Assembly: GCF_013385175.1 (NCBI RefSeq)
Contig: NZ_JABZEO010000007.1
Location: forward strand, 124,001-188,000
Direction of reading: 5' to 3'
Source: Allochromatium humboldtianum
Lineage (GTDB): Bacteria; Pseudomonadota; Gammaproteobacteria; Chromatiales; Chromatiaceae
DNA length: 64,000 nucleotides
Below are positions 46,214 through 54,190 of this stretch, one piece after another. Position 1 is the stretch's first letter; every line of letters begins with the position of its first letter. The notes under the pieces are model-generated. The model saw only the letters and a list, made by a program, of their open reading frames with translations. It was not told the origin of the DNA and made no database searches. The position numbers and the translations under genes were made by a program.

Positions 46214-48603
46214 TACACCACCCCCGACAAATCAGCCGCCTTCACCCCCAAAATATCCGCAATCAACCCATCCGCCTTCTGCTCCAGCGCAAGAATATCC
46301 CGCGTCACGGCATCCAGACTGCGCAACGGCTTGTGACGATAGAAATACTTGTTGAAACTGATCTCATAGCCGATCTTCACCGACTCGAGATTGATCCACG
46401 CCTCCGGTACATGCGGCTGCACCTCAGCCTTGAAATAGCGGTGAATGCTGTCCTTCAGCGGCACCGCCTCACTATCGCGCAGATCGCTGCTCGACTCATA
46501 ACTCAGCCAACCGCCATCAGGCTGGACATACCACCCGAAATCACCCAATTCATCAACCCGACAACCGTAACGCCCAGCCAGCGCCTCCAACTCATCCTTA
46601 CTGAAACACTCGACCTTAGAAATCACCTTCTCCGCATCCTCGGCATACCAACTGACCGCATTCAAAATCGCGTTCTTCTCCGTCGCTGTCAGCTTGATCT
46701 TACGCGCCTTCAACACCTGCCCCACACGCTCGCGAAACACATTGAAATCCGCGGACTCCTCGCCACCGATTGCCTCCATCAACTGCCGCCCGACCCCGAT
46801 CAACTCACGCTGACGCAACCACAGACCGACATCGACCAGCTTGGCCCGCTGCTTGGCATTCAGCCCGATCTCCCGCTCCTCACACCAACGCTGAATCGCC
46901 TTCGCCTGCCCTTTCAAAAACCCGGATTCATACACCTGATCGCCATGCTCGGCCCACAACTGCCCCATCGGCTCACGCAGCGACCGATCGAAACGCAGCG
47001 GCTCCAGCCGCTCCGCACTGAACTGAGCACGACGACGATCCGGCCGCTCGATGCTCACCTTGTAATAACCGAAATCACTGTTATCGAAAATCTGAACGGC
47101 AATCCCAGCCGGATCGCCATTCGCATCCACTCGCCGCTCAACCGGCTGAAACGCCAGATAAGCCGCCGTAATCTGCTCGATATGCTCAGGCGCAAATTCG
47201 CAATTCTTATCGCCGAGATTCTTACGCAGCTTGCGATACAGCAGATTCGCATCGATCAACTGCACCCGACCGCGCCGCGCCTCAGGCTTGGCATTGCTCA
47301 CAAGCCAGATATAGGTCGTGATGCCGGTGTTATAGAACAGATTGTTCGGCAACTGAATGATCGTATCCAGCAGATCGTTTTCGATCAGATAGCGACGGAT
47401 GTTCGACTCCCCGCTGCCCGCATCGCCGGTGAACAGACTCGAACCATTGTGAACGCTGGCAATGCGCGACCCGACGGCACTGTTGGCGACGGGCTTCATC
47501 TTGCCCACCATCTCCATCAGAAACAGCAACTGCCCGTCACTGGAGCGCGGGGTCGCATCGACGGTTTCGCGCCGCCCCCAATAATCGGTCAGCTCCACCT
47601 GAAAGCGCGGATCTATGACCTCCTTACCCTCCTTGATGTACTTGAGTTCACTGCTCCAGCTTTTGCCGTAGGGCGGATTCGACAGCATGAAATCGAAGCG
47701 CAGCCCCGAGAACTCATCGACGGACAGCGTCGAGCCGACCTTGATGTTCTCCGGGTTGTTGCCCTTGATCATCATGTCCGACTTACAGATGGCATAGGTC
47801 TCGTCGTTGATCTCCTTGCCGTACAGATAGACATCGCCCCTGGCCGCAATCGGCCCCTCGGGATCCTTGATGTAGTTCTGCGCCTCGGTCAGCATCCCGC
47901 CGCTGCCGCAGGCCGGGTCGTAGATGGTCATCACCGGCGGCAACCGGTCGCTGATCGGGTCGAAGATCAAATGCGTCATCAGATGGATCACCTCACGCGG
48001 CGTGAAGTGCTCCCCGGCTTCCTCATTGTTCTCTTCGTTGAACTTGCGGATCAACTCCTCGAAGACATAGCCCATGCCGAGATTCGACAAACCGGGCATC
48101 GGATTGCCGTCCGGGTCTTCGGCATCGTGCGGCGTCAGGTTGATGTAAGGCGAGATGAACTTTTCCAGCACATCGAGCAGCACCTGCTTGTTCGCCATGT
48201 GCCGCATCTGTTCGAGCAGCTTGAAGCGGGCGATGATCTCCTTGACGTTGTCGCTGAACCCGCCGAGATACTCCTCCACATTGGCCAGCAGAATCTGCTG
48301 ATTGTTGGTCGCCGTGGCATGGAGCTGCTTCAGCGTCCACTTGCTCGTGTTGTAGAAGACGTAACCCGATGCCGCCGTCAGGGGAGCCTCATCGAGTTCC
48401 GTCGCCTGCATCTCCTCGCGCTGGAAACGAACCTCATCCAGAACCGCCGCCTTGGTCGGCTCCAGCAGCGTGTCGAGACGACGCAGAACCACCATCGGCA
48501 GGATGACATCACGATACTTGCCGCGCACATAGACATCGCGCAGACAGTCGTCGGCAATGGACCAAATGAAAGAGATCAGTTTGTTATGGGCGGCTTGGTT
48601 CAC
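46213..48603 (-). CDS. hsdM: Type I restriction-modification DNA methyltransferase HsdM
   Basis: A 796-residue HsdM, longer than the classical ~500-residue form because of a C-terminal helical extension (about 500-796). The SAM-binding motif I is DPACGSGG (about 229-236) and the N6-adenine motif IV is NPPYG (about 309-313). The N-terminal helical domain begins VNQAAHNKLISFIWSIADD. The GTG at 48603 is chosen because the 35-residue in-frame extension upstream reads through an attC-like hairpin and has no family similarity. First gene of the hsd operon. Confidence 0.93.
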   Translation of the reverse strand: MNQAAHNKLISFIWSIADDCLRDVYVRGKYRDVILPMVVLRRLDTLLEPTKAAVLDEVRFQREEMQATELDEAPLTAASGYVFYNTSKWTLKQLHATATNNQQILLANVEEYLGGFSDNVKEIIARFKLLEQMRHMANKQVLLDVLEKFISPYINLTPHDAEDPDGNPMPGLSNLGMGYVFEELIRKFNEENNEEAGEHFTPREVIHLMTHLIFDPISDRLPPVMTIYDPACGSGGMLTEAQNYIKDPEGPIAARGDVYLYGKEINDETYAICKSDMMIKGNNPENIKVGSTLSVDEFSGLRFDFMLSNPPYGKSWSSELKYIKEGKEVIDPRFQVELTDYWGRRETVDATPRSSDGQLLFLMEMVGKMKPVANSAVGSRIASVHNGSSLFTGDAGSGESNIRRYLIENDLLDTIIQLPNNLFYNTGITTYIWLVSNAKPEARRGRVQLIDANLLYRKLRKNLGDKNCEFAPEHIEQITAAYLAFQPVERRVDANGDPAGIAVQIFDNSDFGYYKVSIERPDRRRAQFSAERLEPLRFDRSLREPMGQLWAEHGDQVYESGFLKGQAKAIQRWCEEREIGLNAKQRAKLVDVGLWLRQRELIGVGRQLMEAIGGEESADFNVFRERVGQVLKARKIKLTATEKNAILNAVSWYAEDAEKVISKVECFSKDELEALAGRYGCRVDELGDFGWYVQPDGGWLSYESSSDLRDSEAVPLKDSIHRYFKAEVQPHVPEAWINLESVKIGYEISFNKYFYRHKPLRSLDAVTRDILALEQKADGLIADILGVKAADLSGVV

Positions 48604-48656
48604 GATCGGTTGCTCGTTTCCTTGATGTGGCTTCCAAAATGGCGGCGCTATTCTGA

Positions 48657-48706
48657 GTAACGACAAGCGTCGCGGAGCCGGAGTCGGCTGGAGCGACTGG
48701 TTGGGC
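48657..48706. repeat. attC-like imperfect hairpin
   Basis: A 50-base element with outer AAC (48659-48661) and GTT (48700-48702, in GTTGGGC, matching the R' consensus GTTRRRY), then paired arms GTCGC/GCGAC and AGCCG/CGGCT around a GAGT loop with unpaired bases between arms, the layout of integron attC sites. The other end (GAGTAAC) does not match RYYYAAC well, so identity is tentative. Read on the minus strand it encodes SLQPTP, a peptide often seen when such sites are mistranslated. Confidence 0.45.
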
Positions 48707-48750
48707 AACGTCTTACAGTCGATGAACGGCTCAAGAGTAGCTATCGCGTC

Positions 48751-48775
48751 CCCGCGCCGTCAATCAATTGACGCC
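48751..48775. repeat. Right 25-bp direct repeat bounding the defence island
   Basis: The same 25-base sequence as at 39807-39831 with one change (CAATCAATTG instead of CAATCGATTG), in the same orientation, about 8.9 kb away. Together they enclose the whole hsd operon, the toxin-antitoxin pair and the two AT-rich genes. Confidence 0.7.
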
Positions 48776-48841
48776 CCTGCATCCTCCCGCCGCCTGACGC
48801 CCGGCACGCCCCCTCGCCAACAGCGCGCCACACCTGAATCG

Positions 48842-48851
48842 CCCCCCCCCC
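48842..48851 (+). repeat. Poly-C tract (C10) upstream of the ZorA-like gene
   Basis: Ten consecutive C residues, 89 bases before the start codon at 48940. Homopolymers of this length are prone to slippage, and one placed in a leader or promoter spacer can vary expression. No other homopolymer this long was noticed in the window. Confidence 0.6.
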
Positions 48852-48939
48852 ACCTGCTTGGCCCGACTCCTGCTTAAGCGATCTCAAGGACGCCCCGGCC
48901 AATCACCGGCGCGCAACCACCGCTCAAGCGAGGTCCATC

Positions 48940-50052
48940 ATGTTCGAGTCGATTTCTCAGGTCGTGGTCATGGCATTGGAGAGCCTGGATTCGAATCAGG
49001 TCACGGGTCTGTTCGTGCTGCTCATGATCGTGCTCTTCGCACTGGCCCTGACCGCCACCCTGACCCGGCGCGCGGCGGCCTTCCAGCAAAGCACGCCGAC
49101 CTTGCTCACGACCCTCGGCATCCTGGGCACCTTTCTCGGCATCGCCATCGGGCTGCTCGACTTCGACTCCAGCCGGATCGAATACAGCATCCCGCTGCTG
49201 CTCGAAGGGCTGAAACTCGCCTTCATCACCAGTATCGTCGGCATCCTGCTAGCGACCGCCCTGCGCCTGACGCAGGTGCTCAAGCGCGACGGTCCGCAGA
49301 GCGCTAAGGCACGCGCGAATGCCACGGCGACGCTCGACACCAGCGACCCGGCCGCCCTGTTCAAGCTCCAGATCCAGCTCGCCGACGCCCAGCTCACCGC
49401 CACCCGCCAGCTTGGCGAACAGCTCGTGCGGATGGACGCGCGTCTGATCCAGACCCTGGAGCAGCAGCACGACGCACAACTGGCCGCCTTCCGGGACTTC
49501 GCCGGCCAACTGAGCGAACTGGGTTCGCGCCAGCTCATGGCCGCGCTCGAATCCGTCATCCGCGACTTCAACGACAAGCTCGGCACCCAGTTCGGCGAGA
49601 ACTTCCGCCATCTCGACGCCTCGATCGGCAAGCTGCTGGACTGGCAGGTGCAGTATCGCGAGCACATGGACGCTCTGGGGGCGCAGCTCGAACTGGCCGT
49701 CGCCGGGGTCGAACGCTCGCAGACCAGCCTCCAGACGCTCACCCAGCAGGCCAGCCAGATCACGACCCAGGTCGAGGATCAGCAATCGACCATGCAGGCG
49801 CTCAAGCGCGAGACGCTGGAGCTGGAGTCTGTGCTCGGCGGCGTGGCCGAGCTGCGCGAACGGGCCAAGGACGCCTTCCCGGCCATCGATCAGCGGCTGC
49901 GGACCATGCTGGAGACCATCGAGGGCGCGGTGCTCTCGGGCCTGGAAGCCCAGCAGCGCATCGGCCGGCTCGGGGCCGCCGCCTCACCGCCGTCCGCCGC
50001 GCGCTTCGGCGCTAACGGCAACCATCTGGATCTGGCGAGGGCCTCGGCATGA
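48940..50052 (+). CDS. MotA/TolQ/ExbB-type channel protein with long coiled-coil tail (ZorA-like)
   Basis: A 370-residue membrane protein with three predicted helices (about 21-42, 53-74 and 88-110), including GILGTFLGIAIGLLDF typical of the MotA/TolQ/ExbB channel fold. A cytoplasmic tail of about 230 residues (135-345) follows, rich in heptads of Leu/Gln/Ala and predicted to be a long coiled coil. Three helices plus a long intracellular tail is the layout of ZorA in Zorya phage defence rather than of flagellar MotA. It overlaps its partner by four bases. No RBS is outstanding. Function as a defence protein is inference from architecture and position beside a restriction island. Confidence 0.75.
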   Translation: MFESISQVVVMALESLDSNQVTGLFVLLMIVLFALALTATLTRRAAAFQQSTPTLLTTLGILGTFLGIAIGLLDFDSSRIEYSIPLLLEGLKLAFITSIVGILLATALRLTQVLKRDGPQSAKARANATATLDTSDPAALFKLQIQLADAQLTATRQLGEQLVRMDARLIQTLEQQHDAQLAAFRDFAGQLSELGSRQLMAALESVIRDFNDKLGTQFGENFRHLDASIGKLLDWQVQYREHMDALGAQLELAVAGVERSQTSLQTLTQQASQITTQVEDQQSTMQALKRETLELESVLGGVAELRERAKDAFPAIDQRLRTMLETIEGAVLSGLEAQQRIGRLGAAASPPSAARFGANGNHLDLARASA

Positions 50053-50792
50053 AGACCATCCCCTACCCCTGGTCGAACGCGTCGGGCGCCGATATTCCGG
50101 CGGAGGACGAGAGCCACTGGCTGACGGTCTCCGACCTCATGGCCACCCTGATGATGATCTTTCTGTTCCTGGCCGTGCTGCACATGGTCCAGGTCGAGCG
50201 GCTGCATCAGGTCGAGACCGAGGTGCGCGTCACCGCCGCCGAGTCGCGTCAGGCCATCTATACGGCACTGGAACGCGAGTTTCGTGACGATCTGCCGCGC
50301 TGGAACGCCGAACTGGTCGAGCGCACCCTGACCCTGCGTTTTCGCGAGCCGGACATCCTGTTCGATCGCAATTCGGCGCGCATCAAGCCCGAGTTCGAGG
50401 CGATCCTCAATGACTTCCTGCCGCGCTATGTCGCCCGGCTCGAACCCTTCCGCGACGTCATCCGCGAGATCCGGATCGAGGGCCATACGTCGAGCGAATG
50501 GAATACCGGCACCGCGCCGCTGGATGCCTATTTTCTCAACATGGAACTGAGCCAGCAGCGCACCCAGGCCGTGCTGCGATTCGCCTATGGACTCGACCAA
50601 CTCAAGGGCGAGGACTGGTTCAGGGGGCGGGTCGCGGCGGTGGGACTCTCGTCCTCGCGGCCGGTGCGGGACGACCAGGGGCGCGAAGATCCCGCCGCCT
50701 CGCGCCGGGTCGAGTTCAGCGTCCTGACCGACTTCGAGTCGCGGTTGCTGGAACCGATCCGGCTGGAGACCGACGACAGCCGCAGCCGATAG
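50049..50792 (+). CDS. MotB/OmpA-type partner of the channel protein (ZorB-like)
   Basis: A 247-residue protein. One membrane helix (about 29-48) has an ion-binding-type Asp29 in TVSDLMATLMMIFLF, matching the stator B pattern. The periplasmic C-terminal OmpA-like domain has RIEGHTSSEW, NMELSQQRTQAVLRF and ASRRVEFSV. It should form an ion-driven, peptidoglycan-anchored complex with the upstream channel protein (ATGA overlap). The sequence is distinct from MotB and MotD in this window. It ends 15 bases from a convergent glycosyltransferase gene. Confidence 0.78.
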   Translation: MKTIPYPWSNASGADIPAEDESHWLTVSDLMATLMMIFLFLAVLHMVQVERLHQVETEVRVTAAESRQAIYTALEREFRDDLPRWNAELVERTLTLRFREPDILFDRNSARIKPEFEAILNDFLPRYVARLEPFRDVIREIRIEGHTSSEWNTGTAPLDAYFLNMELSQQRTQAVLRFAYGLDQLKGEDWFRGRVAAVGLSSSRPVRDDQGREDPAASRRVEFSVLTDFESRLLEPIRLETDDSRSR

Positions 50793-50807
50793 AGACTCGC
50801 GAAACGA

Positions 50808-51809
50808 TCAAAGACGATCTACCTCGCCATGCCGTTCGAGCCGCTCCTCGCGCATCCGCTCGACCGTCCCCTTGATCCGGCTGGCGCGAAAGAGCGCGGC
50901 ATAGGCGCGATGCAGGAGTTCGGTGGAGCGCGGATCGAGCTCCAAGTCATGCTCGACGCGCGCGTTGGCCCAGCGGTCGAGTCCGCGCGCGCTTGCGAGC
51001 AGACGTTCGTAATGGGGCGCAATGCGCGCCCATTCCGACTCGACCCCATCGACCTGGGTCCAGGCGCGCACCAGCTTGTGCGGATGGCGCTGATGGAAGA
51101 CCCAGTTCGAGCGCCCCTGCAGGACACAGCGGCGCGCGAAGTCATCGACGCTCAGAGTGCGGATCATGGTGCTGATCGCCTGGGCGTCGTAGCGCACGCG
51201 CAGACCGGCTTCACGCAGCCGAAAGGCCAGCTCGATGTCCTCGGCGCCGAAGCGGAACACCGGATCGAACAACCCATGTTCGAGCAGCAGGGCGCGCTTG
51301 CAGGACGAGCGCCCGCCCCAGAAGAAGGAGAAATCCAGCTCCTGACCGTCCTTGAGCGAGGGATAGTAGAAGAGCTGGCAACCCACGCCCGTGACATAGC
51401 GCATCAGCGGCGAGCGCGCCTGTTCGTATCCCAGACCGGTATAGCCGAGCACGGCGGTCTCGACCCGAGGATCCTGCCGATGGCTCAGCCAGTGCCGCTC
51501 CAGGGCGCGGCTGTCGAGCACGTCGTCGTCGTCGAGAAAGACCACGATCGGCGCACGCGCCAGACAGACGCCATGATTCTTCGCTGCCGCCAGACCCGAG
51601 TTGGGCTGGCGGACATAACGCAGATCGAGCAGCGGCGCGAAGGTCGCGGCGACCTGGGCGGTGTCGTCGTTCGATCCGTCGTCGACGAGCACGACCTCGA
51701 ACTGTTCCGGGCCGAGCGCCTGGGCGCAGAGCGCACCGAGCGCCCGCGCCAGCAGGGGGGCGCGATCATAGGTGCAGAGGATGGCGCTGATCAGGGGTGT
51801 CCGGTTCAT
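50808..51809 (-). CDS. GT2-family glycosyltransferase
   Basis: A 333-residue GT-A enzyme: PLISAILCTYDRAPLLARAL at the N-terminus, VVLVDDGSNDDT, and the metal-binding run IVVFLDDDDVLD. A C-terminal galactosyltransferase-like segment contains FGAEDIELAFRLREAGLRVRYD. It transfers a sugar from a nucleotide donor; the donor is unknown. Its start overlaps the stop of the upstream glycosyltransferase by four bases, so they are coupled. Confidence 0.87.
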   Translation of the reverse strand: MNRTPLISAILCTYDRAPLLARALGALCAQALGPEQFEVVLVDDGSNDDTAQVAATFAPLLDLRYVRQPNSGLAAAKNHGVCLARAPIVVFLDDDDVLDSRALERHWLSHRQDPRVETAVLGYTGLGYEQARSPLMRYVTGVGCQLFYYPSLKDGQELDFSFFWGGRSSCKRALLLEHGLFDPVFRFGAEDIELAFRLREAGLRVRYDAQAISTMIRTLSVDDFARRCVLQGRSNWVFHQRHPHKLVRAWTQVDGVESEWARIAPHYERLLASARGLDRWANARVEHDLELDPRSTELLHRAYAALFRASRIKGTVERMREERLERHGEVDRL

Positions 51810-53950
51810 GGAGCGATCGCGGTCGGGCCGGTCAATGGATAGGTCGGGTCGGCGATGCAGGCCTCCGACAGGGTCAGATGCGGACGGCGGGCCAGGAACG
51901 CCTGCATGGCGGTCTGCGTCTCTGTGTAGTCGTAGGTGCTGACCGGCTTGCGCAGGGCATGTCGGACCGGCACGGCATCGACGATGCCCAGCCGCCGGCC
52001 CTGGGACTCCAGGACGACGGGCCAGACGAAATCCAGCCCCCAGCCCATGGGCGCCTCCTCGTCGAACGGCAGGAGCGACGCGAATCCGTCGCGGCGCAGC
52101 GAGAACAGCGGTCCGATCTCGACGAAGCGCGTGCGGCGCGACTCGACGCCCAGGAGTTGATTGACGAACTGATGGTCGGTGTAGCCGTCATGGGTACGCG
52201 CCGGCTGGGCCAGCGTGAAGTCGCGCGCCTCCTGGATGGCGAGAAAGCGGTCGACGAAGCCCGGCGACAGCTCGATGTCGTCGTCGACCACCAGCAGATA
52301 GCGATAGCGCTCGATCTCGGCCTCGGCGAGCAGCCGGTTGAGCAGCACGAACTTGGGCACGCGCTCCGGGCTGTGCAGTCGCGTCAGGGCCTTGAGTTCC
52401 GGATCGGCCGGCGCCTCGGACGAGTCGGTGCCGACCGACGCCCAGCGCAGATCGACCTCCCAGTCGCGCGACCCGAGCAATTCGCGCGAAATCGTCGCGG
52501 CATGATTGGCGATTCCCGGCAGATAGATGCCCAGGATCAGGACTCGTCGGTCGGTCTCACGCGGCGGCAGGCTCGCCGTGCGCGCCCCGTCCTCGCCGCT
52601 CCGGAGTTCGACGGACTCCGGCCGACCGCCGGTTCCGGCAGCGGGCGAGGAACCGGCGACCGGCTCGGCCGGCGGCTCCGTCAACAGGGCACGCAACTGT
52701 TCAGCCACTACGGGCGCCGAATAGCGCGCCCGCATCAGCGCCAGCCCCGCCTCGGAGAGACGCGACCACAGCACCTCGTCGCGATAGAGGCGCACGACCG
52801 CCGCCGCGAACGTCGCCGGATCATCGGCGATCAGGGCGTCCTGCTCGTGCGTCAGCCCCATGCCTTCGGCGCCGATCCTGGTCATGACCACCGGCAATCC
52901 CTGACTCAGACTCTGGCCGATCTTGCCCTTCATCCCGGCGCCGTGGCGCAAGGGCGCGACGAAGATCCGCGCTCGGGCGAAACAGGGTTCGACTTCGGCC
53001 ACATAGCCGACCGCCTCGATGGCCGGCGAATCCAGTTCGCGGACCGAGTCGGGCATGTGACTGCCGACGATGCGCAGACGCACCTCGGGCAGCTCGGCGC
53101 GCACCAGCGGCAGGATCTCGGCGGCGAAATACTGCATGGCGTCGACATTGGGTTCGTGCTGGAAGCCGCCGATGAAGAACAGATCACGCCGTTCGCTCAG
53201 GGGCGCGGCCCGGTCGACGACCGGATGGACGTTCGGCAGCACACGCACGTCGAGCCTCGGGTCTTCCTGGAGCAGACGCGCGCGTTCGTCCTCGGTGATG
53301 GCGATGACGCGATCGGCGGTACGCGCATTGGCCAGTTCGAGCCGGCGATACCGATGCGCGCGTTCCAGCAGCTCGGTCGGATCGGCGGCGAAGGCCGCGC
53401 CGCGCTCGAACCGCACCCAGTGCAGATCGACCGTGTCGTAGATGACCGTCGCCTGGGGCGCATGCGCCCGCACAGGCGCCAGATAGACCTCGGCGACCTC
53501 GGGACGCGAGATCCAGACCTGCCGGTACCTATGCCCCTGGGCGATCAGGTGTTCGAGCGCCGCCGACGGACCGACGAACGTCCTGATCCCGCGCGCGCAC
53601 AGTGCCTCGGCATAGTCCGGGCTCTCGGCCTCGCGATCGCCGATGAAGTCGACCGCCAAGCCCGACTCCAGCAGCAGATCCAGGATCAGGCGCAGACGAA
53701 AGGAGCCGGAGTCGAGATCCGGCGTCGGCGGCTTCCAGTCGATGACGAGCAGCCGATCGGCCGGCTCATCGAGCGGCGGCAGCAGGACGCGCCAGTCGCT
53801 GTCCCAGGCCGGCACGTCGAGCACGGCCATACGGCGCGACCCGCGACCCGCGAGCGGTCCTTGCAGCAGCCAGTGCTTGATCCGCTGGCGCCAGTGGATG
53901 TCGATGGGCAGGGCGCGCCAGAGCGGGCGCAGCAGATCGATCGGACTCAT
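51806..53950 (-). CDS. Bifunctional glycosyltransferase (GT4-type module plus C-terminal GT-A-like domain)
   Basis: A 714-residue protein. The N-terminal GT-B module (about 55-430) begins with RLLVIDWKPPTPDLDSGSFRL and has RHGAGMKGKIGQSLSQGLPVV at the donor site; it is homologous to modules in the genes at 5332 and 55832. After a Pro/Ala linker (about 435-470) a second domain (about 475-710) carries YLLVVDDDIELSPGFVDRF, a GT-A DxD-type site. The ATG at 53950 is chosen; the open frame extends far upstream but reads antisense to hypB and has no similarity. It is divergent from hypB. Confidence 0.85.
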   Translation of the reverse strand: MSPIDLLRPLWRALPIDIHWRQRIKHWLLQGPLAGRGSRRMAVLDVPAWDSDWRVLLPPLDEPADRLLVIDWKPPTPDLDSGSFRLRLILDLLLESGLAVDFIGDREAESPDYAEALCARGIRTFVGPSAALEHLIAQGHRYRQVWISRPEVAEVYLAPVRAHAPQATVIYDTVDLHWVRFERGAAFAADPTELLERAHRYRRLELANARTADRVIAITEDERARLLQEDPRLDVRVLPNVHPVVDRAAPLSERRDLFFIGGFQHEPNVDAMQYFAAEILPLVRAELPEVRLRIVGSHMPDSVRELDSPAIEAVGYVAEVEPCFARARIFVAPLRHGAGMKGKIGQSLSQGLPVVMTRIGAEGMGLTHEQDALIADDPATFAAAVVRLYRDEVLWSRLSEAGLALMRARYSAPVVAEQLRALLTEPPAEPVAGSSPAAGTGGRPESVELRSGEDGARTASLPPRETDRRVLILGIYLPGIANHAATISRELLGSRDWEVDLRWASVGTDSSEAPADPELKALTRLHSPERVPKFVLLNRLLAEAEIERYRYLLVVDDDIELSPGFVDRFLAIQEARDFTLAQPARTHDGYTDHQFVNQLLGVESRRTRFVEIGPLFSLRRDGFASLLPFDEEAPMGWGLDFVWPVVLESQGRRLGIVDAVPVRHALRKPVSTYDYTETQTAMQAFLARRPHLTLSEACIADPTYPLTGPTAIAP

Positions 53951-54190
53951 GTCGGGTCGGGTGATCGTACAGGTTCGAAAGACATGGCTGACACTCGGAA
54001 TAATCCTCTGATCGTCGAAACTGGCTTGCCGGCGGCCGCGTGAAGTCTGCCCAGAATCACGAAAAAACGCCAGTGATACGCCATCGGATGCCTCGATCCC
54101 CGATCCTCCGGTCGGCCGGCGCCACAAAGGGGCTAACCCTCGCTTGCGCGATGACGTACACTGCCGCTTTCTCCGGCAGAGAGGTTCCCT

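Larger units (their letters stand above)
48604..48939. other. Intergenic region between hsdM and the ZorA-like gene (336 bases)
   Basis: No protein gene is supported here. The region holds the hsdM leader, an attC-like hairpin (48657-48706), the right 25-bp direct repeat (48751-48775), a C-run (48842-48851) and presumably the promoter of the rightward ZorA-like pair. I cannot fix a convincing -35/-10 for either direction. Confidence 0.6.

Noticed and set aside
46000-48660. 886-codon plus-strand frame opposite hsdM/hsdS
   Set aside because: It is antisense to recognisable HsdM and HsdS motifs and is His/Arg/Leu-rich with no recognisable domain.
48604-48708. 35-residue N-terminal extension of HsdM
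   Set aside because: It reads through the attC-like hairpin, gives the SLQPTP-type peptide and has no HsdM similarity; the GTG at 48603 fits the family start.
48940-50792. Complete Zorya system
   Set aside because: Only the ZorA/ZorB-like pair is present. No ZorC, ZorD helicase or ZorE HNH gene lies nearby, so it is not called Zorya.
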